The notes under the pieces: generated by a model
Told to the model about the DNA's origin: nothing
The model's database searches: none
What the model saw: only the letters and a program-made list of their open reading frames with translations
Shown here: piece by piece, positions 13,701 to 27,101 of the stretch
Numbering within the stretch: the first letter of the stretch is position 1
How the letters are laid out: every line of letters begins with the position of its first letter
DNA from: Stercorarius parasiticus
Taxonomy: Eukaryota > Chordata > Aves > Charadriiformes > Stercorariidae
Reading direction: 5' to 3'
Assembly: GCA_013396915.1 (NCBI GenBank)
Contig: VWZL01000719.1
Span: 9,445-73,444, forward strand
DNA length: 64,000 nt
Made by a program: the position numbers and the translations under genes

Positions 13701-14544
13701 AGACCTGTAAGCATCTATATTCTGTGCTGTGCATGTTTAAAACTGACATACTGCTGACTATTTGAGAGCTGTAGAGCATACTGTTAGTCATGGAAACATC
13801 AATTTGAGACACTTCTGGCTTTAGTATCTTCTAAGTGGACAAATATTCTAAGTAGTAGAGCAGCATATAATACATAGGCATTGGAACTCCATCATGATTT
13901 GAAAACCAATTGGGAACGGAGAATTGGTGAGGCAGTCCTGATTTAGGGATGAAGGCTTAGCTATGGTGCTTGAATTGAGAGATACTAAAGAACGTTCTTT
14001 ACATAAGTAACCACTATTTTGGACTGAAGCATGTAACCTTTCCTGTACTGTGAGCTTCAGATACTATTCCAAAGATTACACACCTAAAATTTAAGAATTA
14101 TGGTATCAAATTTATAGGCCTACCAGTGTCATAAGACACTATTGCAATGAATTCTTACCCATGGGCAAGCATAAGTATTGTAGCATAAGATCGTGGACTG
14201 GCTCTAGCAGGTAAAGCCAAAGGTCTATTGAGGCTGCAATAGTGGTCATAAGTGAATATCCACAGCAGCATAAGGACAGTGGAAATTTATATGATACTTT
14301 CACTTAATGTTGTCTTGTTGACTAATTATTCAGTGCAGGATCTACCTGAGATAGAAGTATTTTCTATATTTTCATTAACTATTAATGGATTTATCTTCCA
14401 TTCATTTGTCTACTCTTATCATAAGTCTCTGTGGAATTCTAAATTTTTCTTCACATACACCAGCTATGTTTAATGAATATCATCCCCTTTTTACTTCCTA
14501 ATTTTAACTGACTATTTTTATTAACCTGTTAAAAAAAAGCTTCT
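10794..14544. other. Unassigned spacer between the inverted repeat arms
   Basis: This is AT-rich DNA with no recognised gene or mobile element. A short hairpin lies at 14125-14140 (AGTGTC and GACACT arms). A small direct repeat of AAGTTTAAA occurs near 13460-13480. The longest frames (for example 12407-12667, about 86 codons) match nothing I know. Confidence 0.55.
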
Positions 14545-14647
14545 GTTGTTTGCTTCATCCTCAGCATTAAATAAGCAAATAAAGTCTTAAATAAATTCTA
14601 AAATAAGATTTCCTCTGGCTTGTAGACCAGACTGATACAAATATGAC
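14545..14647 (-). repeat. 103-bp inverted repeat, copy 2
   Basis: This is the reverse-complement partner of 10691-10793, 94% identical over 103 ungapped positions. The perfect 50-base core here lies at about 14562-14611. Its flanks differ from those of copy 1: a poly(A)-like run at 14531-14538 lies next to one edge, whereas copy 1 has no such run. Confidence 0.9.
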
Positions 14648-17600
14648 TCTATTTAGTTTTTGACTCATTTTAGTTCCTGTCCCAAGGCTACTGTTCTAAG
14701 CATGCTAAACCAGGCTTTTTGTTCAGAGTAGGACACCTTCATAACAGATCTTTCAGATCAGATTCAATTCTCCTTTGGTCTGGGTAAAGGAATTCAAAAT
14801 GTTTGCACCTCTCTTAAGAAGTGTATCACAAAAGCCAAGGGTCTGAGAAAAGCTGGGGAAAAAGATGAAGATCTCTAGTGGCAGTGTTAGCTTATAGCAT
14901 AAATTTTTAATTCTTTGCGGAGGTCTGACCACTGCCATAGCATGACCATTTATTCAGTCCATTCACATACACACACCTTACACCTCACTGAGCATTCTAC
15001 TGATCCCATCTGGGCACTTCTTCTTGCCACCACCCACTCTAGCAAATAACAAAGGTAACCATTCCAACACTTTGGAATGATATCAGGCTACTTTGAATAC
15101 TGTTTCTTGTAAAATATATTTCTTAGTAATAATTGTGACCCCATTCCTTTCATTAGAGCTAACTGTCAAGCTACTATTGTTTAGTAAGATCAAGAGTAGC
15201 CATTACCATGATTTTCTTTTTTTAAAAAAAGTTAGGTTCATATAATCTGCAATTTTTGTGTGATATTAATGTGAAAAAATATTAAAATTCATAAAGGATT
15301 ATTCAGTCATTTCTTGAATAAATTAAGTTCAACTGTGTTTCCATAAATTACGATGCATTATTTATTTTATACAAGTTTGTCAAATTTACTCTGAATAATT
15401 TACTCCTCTCATAGTATTTTCTGTATTTAGTATTTCATTAAGTATCAATCAATATGTACATTTATATCTGAAATAGGAGCAGAGCTTTTGCACTGAGGAC
15501 TATTTTGAATGATACCTGCATGCATAATAGCATGGAATAACAGTTCAGTAAAATGTTGATTCTGTGGTTAAATGAGCAATGCTCTCCATTCTTATAAAGT
15601 GAAGTATCCTGAGGAAAATAGTTTAAGTTCTATCTGTACAAGGTTGGATCCTGTAACTCTTATTTGCAACTTTCTTCCAAGCGTTTCAGCCTTTAATGAT
15701 TTTTAATAATCTTTCCATATATGTAAAAATACTCTTTCCTTATCTTCTTCCTCCTATCTTCAGCATGTTCTTCTCCTTAATATAGTCAGTTTTTCATTAA
15801 GTCCCTTCAGAACATGACTGATCTTTAAGATGTGTTCCATCCATTCACATTCAGTTTTCTGTTTGCCAGGTATTTTCTTTGTTTCTTCTCAGATCATTTC
15901 TATTTGCATTATCTATCTCATTCATTCGTGTCCTCTTGGTTTTTTTGGTCATTTCTACATAATTTAATTTCTCTTTTCCAACAAACGCCTGTCACAATGC
16001 CTTTTTCTTTCACAGATGCCATTCCAGCTAACTTCTCCCCACTCACCAACAGTTAATCAACTCTTGAATGCTTGGGACTTAAGTTTTCTTCTGAAAGTAT
16101 CTGTATTGGATGTAGAACTCCTTTTGCTGTCTTGAGATAGCTTTCTTCTTTGTTGCCATCTCCGGTTTCTGCCAATGTAAGTACGTATATTCCCATTTAT
16201 CTCCACCACAACCACTAGCTAAAAGCCTTTCTGTTCAGTCTCTGCTTCTTTCTTTCAATGCAAATCAGTTCTTACATCATGATAGAGAGTTGTTTTCCTT
16301 CTATCAAGAGTCATTGTTTTTTTCCTTGACACTTTGCTCTTCTCCTAAATTTGTAAGTTCTTTTCGTAATTCCTGGGTGCCTTTATCCCTTTACCCTACA
16401 GAATAAGGTCATACATTTGACAAGTTGCTAAGTTTTATCTCTGCATATCTAGATCATCTGGTGAAACCACTATGACGATGTTTCTTCTTGGAGATCCTGT
16501 CTACACATGCTGATTCATGAAAGTCATTCAAGGTACAGTTACATGCTCAGCTTACCAGAATCACTGCTGGCTTAACACAATCATATATCAAACGCTTTAT
16601 GTAGGCAAGGGCCTTGTAGATGACACACTGCATTCCAGTATGCTTTTAGCTAGCTACTTGGTTTTCCTGTGGTTAGCCAGTTGCAATTCCTGGAAAATTA
16701 GAATTTGGGTTGAAGATCCCTGCTGCTTCTGCATTCTGCTCTCAAGGTCAAGAGTTGTTACAGGAAGCAGCTGTAGCTGGCCTGCCACTCTATGTTTGTA
16801 GCCTTCTGTTTACATAGCAATGACACCATGTGTCCAGAATTTTATAGATGATAGTTTAGCATAAGAGGGCTAGGAATAAGCTGTATTTCTTGCCTTAAAA
16901 TTCACTGAGCTTATACATCAACAGTCTGCCTTTAGCTTGGAGATAGTATTTCTGAGGTCGGTCATTTTGATGGAATTCGCTAATGGTAACTGCTGCCTTG
17001 CCAGATGCATTGACCGAGCACACGTTCCGTGGAGTGACTTGGTTCATGAGAGGAACAGAAATGAGCAGCAGAGGTTCATGTTGAAAATGTTGCAGAACCA
17101 CATAACTTCAGCCTTGAAAAAGTGTTATTTCAGGAGATCTCTGATGGAATGGGAGCAATGAGCATTCCCTTTCAGCAAAATTTTGACTGTAGCAGCTGTA
17201 TGTCAGAGGAATATGTGGTTGGCCATTTGGTCAATGCGTCTCAGGTTCAGACTTGAGACTAATTTTGCAGACAGGATCCTGTTTTCCTGGTAACTAGATC
17301 TCGTTGCATAAACTGATCAAAGAAAAAGTGAAAGCCTATGATCCACATTTTTAGAAAAGTGAAAGACATTTAGGTACGTGTTCTGCATTGGGGGAGTTGC
17401 AGGATTCTTTATCGATTAGAAAGGCTTAGCAGAAAATAGCGTAATAAAGTTGCTTTAAAAATAAGGTAGGAAGAAGGGGAGAAATACAGACAGCAAGTAA
17501 ATCCCTTCAGATGCTGGAAATCCTGTTGTTGTGCAGCAGTGGATGGGCCTCTAATGGACAGTCACAGCACGCTGTACTGATTCTCTCCATGGAGGAGTTC

Positions 17601-20600
17601 ACCCTATGCAGTGGCTTCTTATATCTGGTGTAACGAAGAAAACTATATGTCAATGGGTCGGAATGTTACCTTTTTCCTAATGTCCAACAGAGCATATCCA
17701 GCTACATGTATCTAGGATCTGTATCCAGGTACAACCCATATCCAGGGTATTCCAGCACATTTCCCTTGCAGTGTTATTGTATAGATAAAGTTATACTGCA
17801 GTAACTCATGCTAACATACGGGCTTTGCAAGGTGCAAGTACAAGGTCCAATGGAGTGAACACGGCTTGCCCAAGATCGATAACTCCTTGAATAAAAGGTC
17901 TTCTGCAAGACTTCTGATAGACTACAGCAGTTTAACAGAGCAAGGAGTCGGGACCAGCAAAAAGCCATGAGGGAATTTTCATGGGATGGCTACAATACAA
18001 ATTTTCCAAATACTAATATAACTAATGAGTCCTTCTCTGACAAACTGTGAACTAACACAGATATTTTAGTCAAGATCATTGATTTGAATAATCTGATTGC
18101 TTATATTTTTGATCTGGTACCCTTGCATTCTTGAGCCAATAAGCCTGTTGCTGTCTCTTATCAAACCACAGCCAGAGGGCACTTGTTCTAGCAATTTCTC
18201 TCACATAGAGTCATCCTATTATACTCCCAATTTCAAGTTGTTAGCCTTTCCCATTTATAGCATAATTTCCAATCTCCCCAGCTCAAAATAATTTGAAAGT
18301 CTTTCACTTCAAAACTCTGTGACCTATTACATCTGGAGCTTTGTTTTCTCTCTGCTTCTAACGGCTATTTCCTCTGCTTCTTTTTGTGTCTCTAAAAGCT
18401 GGGAGGAGGAATAAGAGAAGAACAGAAAGCCACAACAGAGCCTTATAACTCCTATAAAGCTCACTAAACAGAATATAGTTAATACTAGCTTTCCTGGAAC
18501 CTGAATACATGCATACTAAAATGGTATAACTAAAAAGTGTGTAAGTATTCCATAACACTGTGATAGCACAATGAGAAACAATTTTACTAAACTTATGTGA
18601 ACAATGTGATCAGCAAAGGACACTTAATCCCAGTTCTTTTTGCTGAAGCAGAACAGTTGTCTCATGCAATTTATTCTGCACTGCAGAGATAGTAAAGGTA
18701 AGAATCAGGATTTAAATACAAGAGTGTTTGTATACTATATTTTTTTTGGTATACAAAGAAATGTGATTTTTTTCCTCATGCCATTTATTGACACCTGCAA
18801 AGCACTTCAGTCTTTCACAATATCTTCTTTCAAATAGTTTACATTAGTGAACTGGTGATGTCTGAAACCATATGGGATTCTACAAAAGTGCTAATTAAAG
18901 CTAATTGTTCCATGAATAATTAATGTTTAACCTGAATCCTGCACATTCTTATTACCAGGGAGATACAAAAACAGTGTCTGTGGTAAAGTCATTATACCTT
19001 CTAACCTTTGAAATTATAAATGGTGGCTTACTGTAAGACTGTGACAAAATTTACTTTTACTTTGAAACAAAAAATATGAAATGCAAGTCATTAGGCTTTA
19101 AAATTTATAAGTAAGGATTCAGGTAATAAACACATTCATTTTAATATGTGCAATTTAGTCCAAGAGTGTTTAAAAAACATATAATGCAACCCCCTTTTTA
19201 ATAATTTAATATTGTTCCTGAGTTTATGTGATTGAATATGTTTTTGTGTATAATAAGAAGAAAAGAATAATAATGAGACAGATCAGCCTGCTACACCTAA
19301 GTAATATTAGCAGCATTGAGCAATTTCCTGCTAACAGTGCTAAGGTAACCCTGTGACTGATAGAGCTTTGGCTATTGTATGTCTACCAAACACAAATGTC
19401 ATAGGCTAAAATGAAGTTCCTTGATTTTTCTTGGAGTGGTAGTCAACACTGCCCTTATGCTTATATGACCTTCAGCTCCTCAATTTTACCCATTTTAAAA
19501 ATGGATAGAAACACAAGTAAAAGATTTGGGGAATTGTGAGATATTCCTATGGGATAAAAAAAAAACCAACTTGGAGCAGTTGTGGATCTATTTTCTCTCC
19601 TTTACTTTTGATTCTTATGTCTCCTATTAAAACAAGAATTATGAAGATTCACCTTCAAGTTAAAAGCACCAAAAAACCCCTGAGTTTCTAGATGGCTTTA
19701 AAGGCAAAAAAGCAAAACCCTTTCTGCTAACAGAGAGAGCTGGACTTTGTAGCAACCTTGTATCACTTTTATCACTCTTCTGGGAAGTCTGCTATAAGAA
19801 TCCTTTCTCCTACTATTCCATAATGGTATGAATAATCCCTAGTCCATATGATTTTTGAGACTTTCCTCAAATTTGCTGATAAAATTCGCTTGTCTTACAA
19901 AGCTTAGTCATTTCCATAACTCTGGGTGTGTTACATGTCTTTGTATGTGAGAATAAAAGGAAGAAAGAACAGGGAACATATACAAAATCATTCATAGTCA
20001 CTTCAAGCAAATCCACATCTGTTCTCATGGGAATGATAAATGAATAGGTCTTCATCAGTCCACACCTGAATTGCTTCCAACTGCTTCTTAACATCTCAGG
20101 TTGCCATATCTTTCCACTGAGTTTCAGCATCTGATTTCCAACACATATGTCTAGGATTTATTTTTCTCTTCAATCATATTCGTGCCTTTTTTTTTTTCTA
20201 CAGACTATAGATGCCAGTTATATAGATATACACACAACAAAACTGACTATTCCAGTTTAGTTTTATCAATTATATTTAGTGGGCCGAGAGGTTTTTTCCA
20301 TCTATTTTTTACAACCCTGAATACTGTTGTATCCCCTTTTGCCACATGGAAACTTAAGTTTAATTAGTAGTCCATTTTGTCTTCTAGACCTTTTTTCAGA
20401 ACTCAGCCCCTGTTATGTAAATAGATATTAATTAACATAATTGTTTAGTTACATTAACAGACATTCATCTACAAATGTGATGCAGATTTTTCTAGGAGAA
20501 GTCCATATGAAAAAGTAAGATGATTCAAAAAGCAAAAGGGTTTAAATCACTAAGTTTTATTTTGTTGCAGTGAATTTCAGGTTTGGTGGTATGAGGGTAT

Positions 20601-21734
20601 TTTTGCCTCATAAAATGCTCAATAGTGTCTAAAAATAAGAAACTTCTGCACACAAAATCAATCCTACCATCAACTAGGATTACAACATGTGACAGTCACT
20701 GCTTCATAGCATTTAAGCACTTTTAATCTGACAAAAAAATAGCAAAGGGAGGAATATATTTAAAACAGAAATAAATTCCTTTTAAGCCATTAATTGCACT
20801 TACTTTCTATAGCTTAATTCCTATTGCATTCTCTTGACTGTAATGAGTACAGATTCTTTTCGATATCAGGCCTGACTGAGCATAAGATAAGCATGAGCCT
20901 AGGTCTAGCTATGTGATGATTGCTTTGCCAATATACATATTCTTCCTGATAAACTGCAATTCCTCTCCACAATAATTAACTTTCATGGATTCTTTTTATC
21001 TTTGAGAATTTGGACTCTTTTTTCAAATCTGTGTTTGAATGGATTCTAAGCTTCTATGGAGGGTAAAAAATGTATAGACAGGCAAAGCAATCATACATGC
21101 CTTGTAAACATACAGGATGCCTCACAGACAGACAAGATGCCTTACACAAGATGACAGAATGGAGTTTTTGGTTGAAAATGCAATTCAAATTTTAAGACAA
21201 AAAAAAATCTGATTTCATTTATCTGAACTTTATTGTCTCCAGCTTTTGCTAATAGATCATTTGTTTTACAGCCTTTAAATATCAATGCAAGAAAGTTCAA
21301 CAGAACCTAATCTAATTCCTCATTAAACTAACATGAATATATTGTTTTAAATAAATGTGATTGAGTTTCTTCATCTTTTGGGCTATATACACACTGTGAA
21401 GATACCTGATCTTTGCATTATTTTATGAACCACAAGTTACTATTGGATATAACTAATAACTGCTAAGATGAATTTAATACATTACATTTCCGCTTTCATG
21501 TTAGGTAACAGCACTAGGGTGTTTTACATGCTGTGAGCAAACTTATAAAGACACGTCTGTTGGCTGAACATGAATGAGTGCATTGCCTTGAATTCACCCA
21601 GGAGTGCTAGATTTTCAAGGGTTAGATTAGAGCACTTCATGGAAATGAGTGGGTCATCACTGAGCTACAAAATCAATTCCTTTTTATGATTGATACGTTT
21701 CAGACTTCAGTAGTAAACTCCATTTGACATTTAG
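14648..21734. other. Unassigned AT-rich DNA
   Basis: No gene or clear mobile element was seen over about 7 kb. Three degenerate copies of ATATCCAG-type units occur at about 17691-17752. A block rich in TAAT cores, of the homeodomain-site type, lies near 18885-18925. The open frames around 15832-17161 reach 94 codons but are unsupported. Confidence 0.5.
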
Positions 21735-22030
21735 TGGGAATGGTTCAAAGCTGTGCCAGGGGAGGCTTAGACTGGACAGTAGGAAGCATTTCTTTACATA
21801 GAAGGTGGTCAAACACTGGAACAGGTTTCCTAGAGAGGTTGCTGATGCCCCAAGCCTGTCAGTGTTTAAGAGGTATTTGGACAATGCACTTAATAAATGC
21901 TTTAACTTGGTCATCCCTGAATTGGTCAGGTAGTTGGACTAGATGATCATTGTATGTCCCTTCCAAATGAAATAGTTCTGTTCTGTTCTGTTCTGTTCTG
22001 TTCTGTTCTATTCTATTCTATTCTATTCTA
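21735..22030 (+). mobile_element. CR1 LINE 3' end, pentanucleotide-tailed type
   Basis: This is a truncated CR1 copy, a chicken-repeat-1 non-LTR retrotransposon. The sequence around 21790-21850 would encode the usual ORF2 C-terminal pattern (an HWN-like NTGTGF variant and a LPREV-like segment), but the frame is broken. The 3' untranslated part carries GGACTAGATGATC at about 21938 and TCCCTTCCAA near 21957, then runs into the microsatellite tail. The 5' edge near 21735 is an abrupt truncation, normal for CR1. The TTCTA tail distinguishes it from the other CR1 copies in the window. Confidence 0.85.
21976..22030 (+). repeat. Microsatellite (TTCTG)6(TTCTA)5
   Basis: Six TTCTG units (21976-22005) are followed by five TTCTA units (22006-22030). 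It grew from the 3' tail of the CR1 copy, as these elements end in short tandem repeats. The G/A switch suggests one substitution that then spread along the array. It is likely to vary in length between individuals. Confidence 0.95.
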
Positions 22031-23586
22031 TTTTCGGGTCATTACTTTATAATAATTATAATAATTAACACAGAAAATTTTCTGTGCTCATTTGCAGTTG
22101 ACAGTGTACCTATCCACTTTTTTTTCATCAGTTACCTTGTAGGCTGTTTTTTTATGGGTTGAAGGGAAAAGAGACACAAAGTAGATAGCATGTAAATAGG
22201 AGAACAATGCTTTTCTATATATGTAAACCTCAGGTAGCTGAGCAAGGGCAAGGTTTACTTTCTAGTTCTCTGATTAAGTAATTTTCCACTCCAAGAAAGC
22301 AAGTTGCCAAAACAGAACGGCCTTGTTAGTGGGATTTTGCAAAAGAAGTTCTGTGAAGTCTCCTCCTAAAAGGCAATTTTGGATTAATTAATAAATGCTT
22401 CTAGATGTAAATTTATAAACTGATCTGGACCTGAATTTCTGAGAATTTATTGTTACCCAGCTCTTCACAGTGTTATCTAGAGCCCTTCTTCATGTATTTC
22501 CACTTTTGAATGAAAGCATCAGAAACACTATTTAAGTGCTGTAACTCTGACCATAAGCATTTAACTCTTTCTCCTATTGAAATAAATTATAAGCATCTAT
22601 TGTTAGAGTCTCTTAAAGAGACACAGTGGTTGTTAATAAAGAAAACTGGGTCTCTAGCAAATAATAGCTATGTCTTCAAAATGTTGACTAGCTTAACACA
22701 AAGTTTAACAGTGTCTCATACTTAGTAATTTTTGCAAGGCTGATTTTCAGTCAGTAAATGTATTCATATGATAGTGGGTTTTTTTAAATACCATTTGTAA
22801 AATATCACACTAGCACAGCTCTAAATGAAGCATCGGTCTAAAATTATCAATTCCAGGAACAGGAGTCCTGAAGAACCAACCACTCTGTTGTACCTTTGAT
22901 ATCTTTGTATACTGTTTCTGCCTTTGTATGGCAGATATTGTAGAGACTAAAGATAAAAGATCACAAGGTGTCCATTGACTTGACAGCCAAGGAACACTTG
23001 TGCAAAGCTATAATCACAAATACTGTATCGTGGATAAAATATAAGAAGAACAAATTTACACTGTGAACACATAAGTGAAATTATATAACTACAGCCCACT
23101 TTGTAATGCTTGTAAGTCTTTGCTTATATTAAGTTTTCAGATGCCTATAACATCTTGGCTTTTATTAATATTTAGTTCAACACTTAATCACATAAAGGTT
23201 GCTAAATTTTTAATCTGGAGCTAATTTTCCTACCATATTCTTATCATGTTAGTCTGGTTGATATGGAAAATGCTGTGATTGATATGTGGCACAATGATGG
23301 ACATAAAATGAAGAATGAATCTATTACCAATTAATGTAATTATATGGGAAATATATTTTCTCAAATAAGCTTGTACACTTTTTTTGCACAGTTTCAAATT
23401 TGGTTTAGCAGTATAGATGTCTGATTTTGTACTAGAACCCTATGAACAGAAATGGCAAAATGTGAAGATTATTGTTTCATGGACAATCCTGAAATTTTTA
23501 AATTTTTTTATTCTAGATGAAATATGAAAATAACCCTATGAAAACCAAACAAATAAAAATGTGGAAATATCAAGTAAAAGAAAAAA
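22031..23586. other. Unassigned AT-rich DNA
   Basis: Nothing recognisable was seen between two CR1 insertions. Open frames do not exceed about 71 codons. Confidence 0.55.
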
Positions 23587-24018
23587 ATGGACCACACGAC
23601 GAGGACTAGGGGAGAAAAATCCCTCCCACTGAGGAACCTGAACATACGTGAGTCTATGGGACCTGACGAGATGCACCCCAGAGTCCTAAATGGGCTGATG
23701 TAGTTTCCAAGCCACTCTCCATGATATTTGAAAAGTCATGTCAGTCAGGTGAAGTCCCTGGTGACTGGAAAAAGGGGAACATTGAATCCATTTTTAAAAA
23801 GGGTAGAAAGGAGGAGCCTGGGAGCTACCGATCTCTCAGCCTCACCTCTGTGCCTAAGATCGTGGAACAGAAAGTTCCCCTGGAAACTTTCGAGGTCATG
23901 TTGACAGGGCTCTGAGCAACCTGATCTAGTTGAAGATGTCCCTACTTACTGTGGGGGTGTTGGACTAGATAACATTTTAAGGTCGCTACCAACCCAAACT
24001 GTTCTATAATTCTATGAA
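23587..24018 (+). mobile_element. CR1 LINE, internally deleted copy
   Basis: Two separated parts of a CR1 are joined. The 5' part (about 23587-23870) corresponds to the start of the reverse transcriptase region: its frame at 23721-23869 carries the segments [19 protein letters not shown] and FKKGRKE. The 3' part (about 23870-24018) holds the last codons of ORF2 and the 3' untranslated region, ending in TTCTATGA. Compared with the related minus-strand copy at 30112-32445, roughly 1 kb is missing between the parts, and about 25 bases are also missing near 23629. The two copies share their 3' wording, so they belong to the same subfamily. Confidence 0.88.
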
Positions 24019-27000
24019 ATGTGTTTAAGAATTATTTTGTCTTTCACTTATTTCATAATGTTTAGTATTTGTGTATTAGTGTATTGTGTATTGAGTATTT
24101 AGTATTTTAGTATCTTGTCAAGCTATTTCATATGGTATAGCATTAAATAGCATTATAGGTTACAGATATCATAACATATTAACTAAGATTTTTTTGTTGT
24201 TCTTTTTTAGTAATAGTAGCTAGATGCTAGTTAATATTGAAGATTCTCAGTTCCTTTAATTAATCTTTTAATAAACTTGGAACGTGTCCAGAAAAAACTG
24301 CTAATACATATTCAAATTCTGAAAAGACCACACTACTTATAAGAACTTTAATAGTTTGGTCTCCAATTATCAAAAAGAAGTTAGAAGGTAACCCGATTGA
24401 GGTCAATTTGTTTAATTTGATTTGAGGCCTCTTTTTATTTGACTAAAAACCTGATTTAGGATGTTTAGATGAGAAAAATTTACATTCAAAATAATAGACA
24501 TAATATTAGCAATTAGCATAATTAAGCATTCAAGCAATCTGAGTAATAATAATATGTTTTCTATCATTTTTAATCTTCCATTTCAGATGTGGTGTGCTTT
24601 TGAGAGACTCATCTCACCTAAAAAGTGAAATCTTGAATAACACTTGTGTGTTTAAAATCTTTGTCTTTTTTATGCCGAAGATCAGGACAGATTATTCTTT
24701 CTCACCATGACAGCAAAAAGTTGTAAACTGTGAACAAGAAATCATGAATACAAGCTCTTGTAAATGAAATTTGTCTAAAGACCAGTATGCTTAGTTTAGA
24801 CATTTTATGTTTAAAACCAATACTTCAGCCTCTGTGAATTTTCCATCACTGCAACATTTTCATATTTCATTTAATAGTCAACATCAGTATATACTATTTC
24901 ATTATTAGAACATGAGCAGTTTTATTTTACCTCATTAGGTATTCTAGCTCTCTGTAAACTTGAAGTTTTCATTAAGGAAAAGATTGGTTTATGTGTTTGC
25001 GAAAGATGGAAATCTGTGCTCAGAATTTATCAGAATTTTTCCTCAAACTCTTTTTAGAAGTAAAAAGCTGGCTGAGAGCAGCTAATGTGCCAGACTAATG
25101 AAGAAGAGCCGTTTAATGTAAAGGATAATTAGACACATCAAATAAGTTGAAAACGTATATTTCTCCTGTCCTCAACCAACTGCAACACAAAGAGGCCTTA
25201 AAGAATTATAACAGATAAAATTATGACATAGATTCTTACCTTGGGTAAAACCCCATTAAACCATTTGCAAAACTCCCACAATTCAACAGACTCATGATTT
25301 AATCCCACATTCCAGTTCTTTGACATCTCTTCCTTAAAAAAAAGGAGTGAAAGGAAGAGAGAGGAAGTTAAATTTAGAAGAAAAAATAAATGAAAAGAAA
25401 TTAATAAAATATTTTAAACTATGCTAATGCTAAAAAAGCATTATCGCAAGATTTGAAAAACAAAACCAAAAACCAACCAAAAAAACCATAAAAACAAAAC
25501 AAAACCCCAAAACCATAAACTCATCAAGCTATATATATATATTTGCAACAATTCAATTATGTACTTGTATTGTTAATTTTTTGTGAATGTCATCCCTTCA
25601 CTTTTTGTGTTCACGTAGGTAGGTGATACGTAAACTGTCTGAAACCTTCTTAAGGTTGTTATAAAACATTTCTGTAGTTTCTAGAAGAGCTACATTCTTT
25701 TATATATAAAGCAAAACATAGTTCATTTAATGGTGTTAACAACAACAGCAAAAACCGAACAACATGTATTGTATCTATTAATTACATACTGCTTAACAAG
25801 GTAACTTGTCCATGTTGTTACAATATTATTTCTACATAGATTTATAATCCCATTACCAGGCATTAATTATGCATTTATTCAAGCAATTAACCATGAAAAC
25901 GGCTTTATTGTCAGAGATATGATATATGACCTGAAAGTCATTTGGTTAATGAAGAACAGAAAGTCCCTTCTAACCAGGGCAGGTATTTTGTTGGCAGCAT
26001 CACTAATTACCCTGACAAGCTTCTGAATGAGGATTCTGCATCTACAGGTTTTGCTGGTTTTTGGTAGCACAATGAAATTAGTGGACTAAGCATGTGCTTA
26101 AATACATAAAAAAATCAATGTCTAACTCTGCTTTACAGTCTGCCAACAGGTATTCAAGGCAAGTACCTGTTATTCAAGTATCAAGGGCCTAGTATTCAAA
26201 TGTTAGCCAAGTCAGATGGTGTTATTCAATCTTTCTGCAAAAGTAGCAAAAGTAAATAAATTGAAAGTAAGTAAGTGAATGTTTACATTTTATTGCCTTA
26301 TGAATGAACAAAGGTTTTTATTTTTTTTTTTTTTTTCAGTTAGTGAAAAAAAGATATTAATGACATGGAAAATTGATAGTCTGATGCCTCAAGAGTACTA
26401 GCATTCATGAAAATACAATATATAGTTGTACCATACAGCATCATATTGCTTGGAAAATATTAGATTCTCCACTACAGTCTTAATTTCAGTTTAAGGATTT
26501 TAGTATGCTGCAGAGGATAGGTATGTTATAATTCTCTTGTATGAATTTTAGATCAGGTCACCTATACTTTACAGCAGTGTTATAAAATAATCACATGTAA
26601 GAAATTATTGTCATAATTGTTCCATCAATAAGCTCAGCACAGTTGCTCTTATACCAGGCTAGGACATATCTAGTTTATGATAAAGAACATTTTAATAATC
26701 ATGAGAAATTATTATAGTAGAAACATATAGTTCTACCAAATTAAAAAAAAATCCTTATTGATCTAGGTCATTTGTAATCTAATTATAGATATATTCAATA
26801 ACACGTAATACATAATGACACATACCTTTTTGTTATCTCTTCAATATGAATAAGAAATATATAACTGAAAACTACTTCTTTATGAAAACAACACAGCTAA
26901 TAAATACAGAAATGCACTGTCATAAAAATGTATTAATTTTTTTTTTTAAACAATTTTTTTTTTGTTCTGCAAGGCACCTGTGTATTATCATTGCAATGTT

Positions 27001-27073
27001 ACTGTTTTAGCAGAAATACTGAATTAAAAAATTCTGATTCTTTAAGGTCAAAATATAAATTCTGGTATTTTCT
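24019..27073. other. Unassigned AT-rich DNA with low-complexity runs
   Basis: No gene was recognised. Simple features are a TAGTATTxGTGTATT-like degenerate repeat at 24060-24114, a C/A-rich run at 25455-25519, and a run of sixteen T at 26321-26336. The stretch 25060-25140 is less repetitive and could be conserved non-coding DNA, but that cannot be tested here. Confidence 0.5.
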
Positions 27074-27101
27074 CTGTGTGTGTGTGTGTGCGCGCGCGCG
27101 C
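27074..27101. repeat. (TG)n(CG)n alternating dinucleotide run
   Basis: About eight TG units run directly into five CG units, so purine and pyrimidine alternate for 28 bases. Alternating CG/TG tracts are the classic sequences able to adopt left-handed Z-DNA under negative supercoiling. Unmethylated-looking CG repeats are rare in such AT-rich surroundings. Confidence 0.9.
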
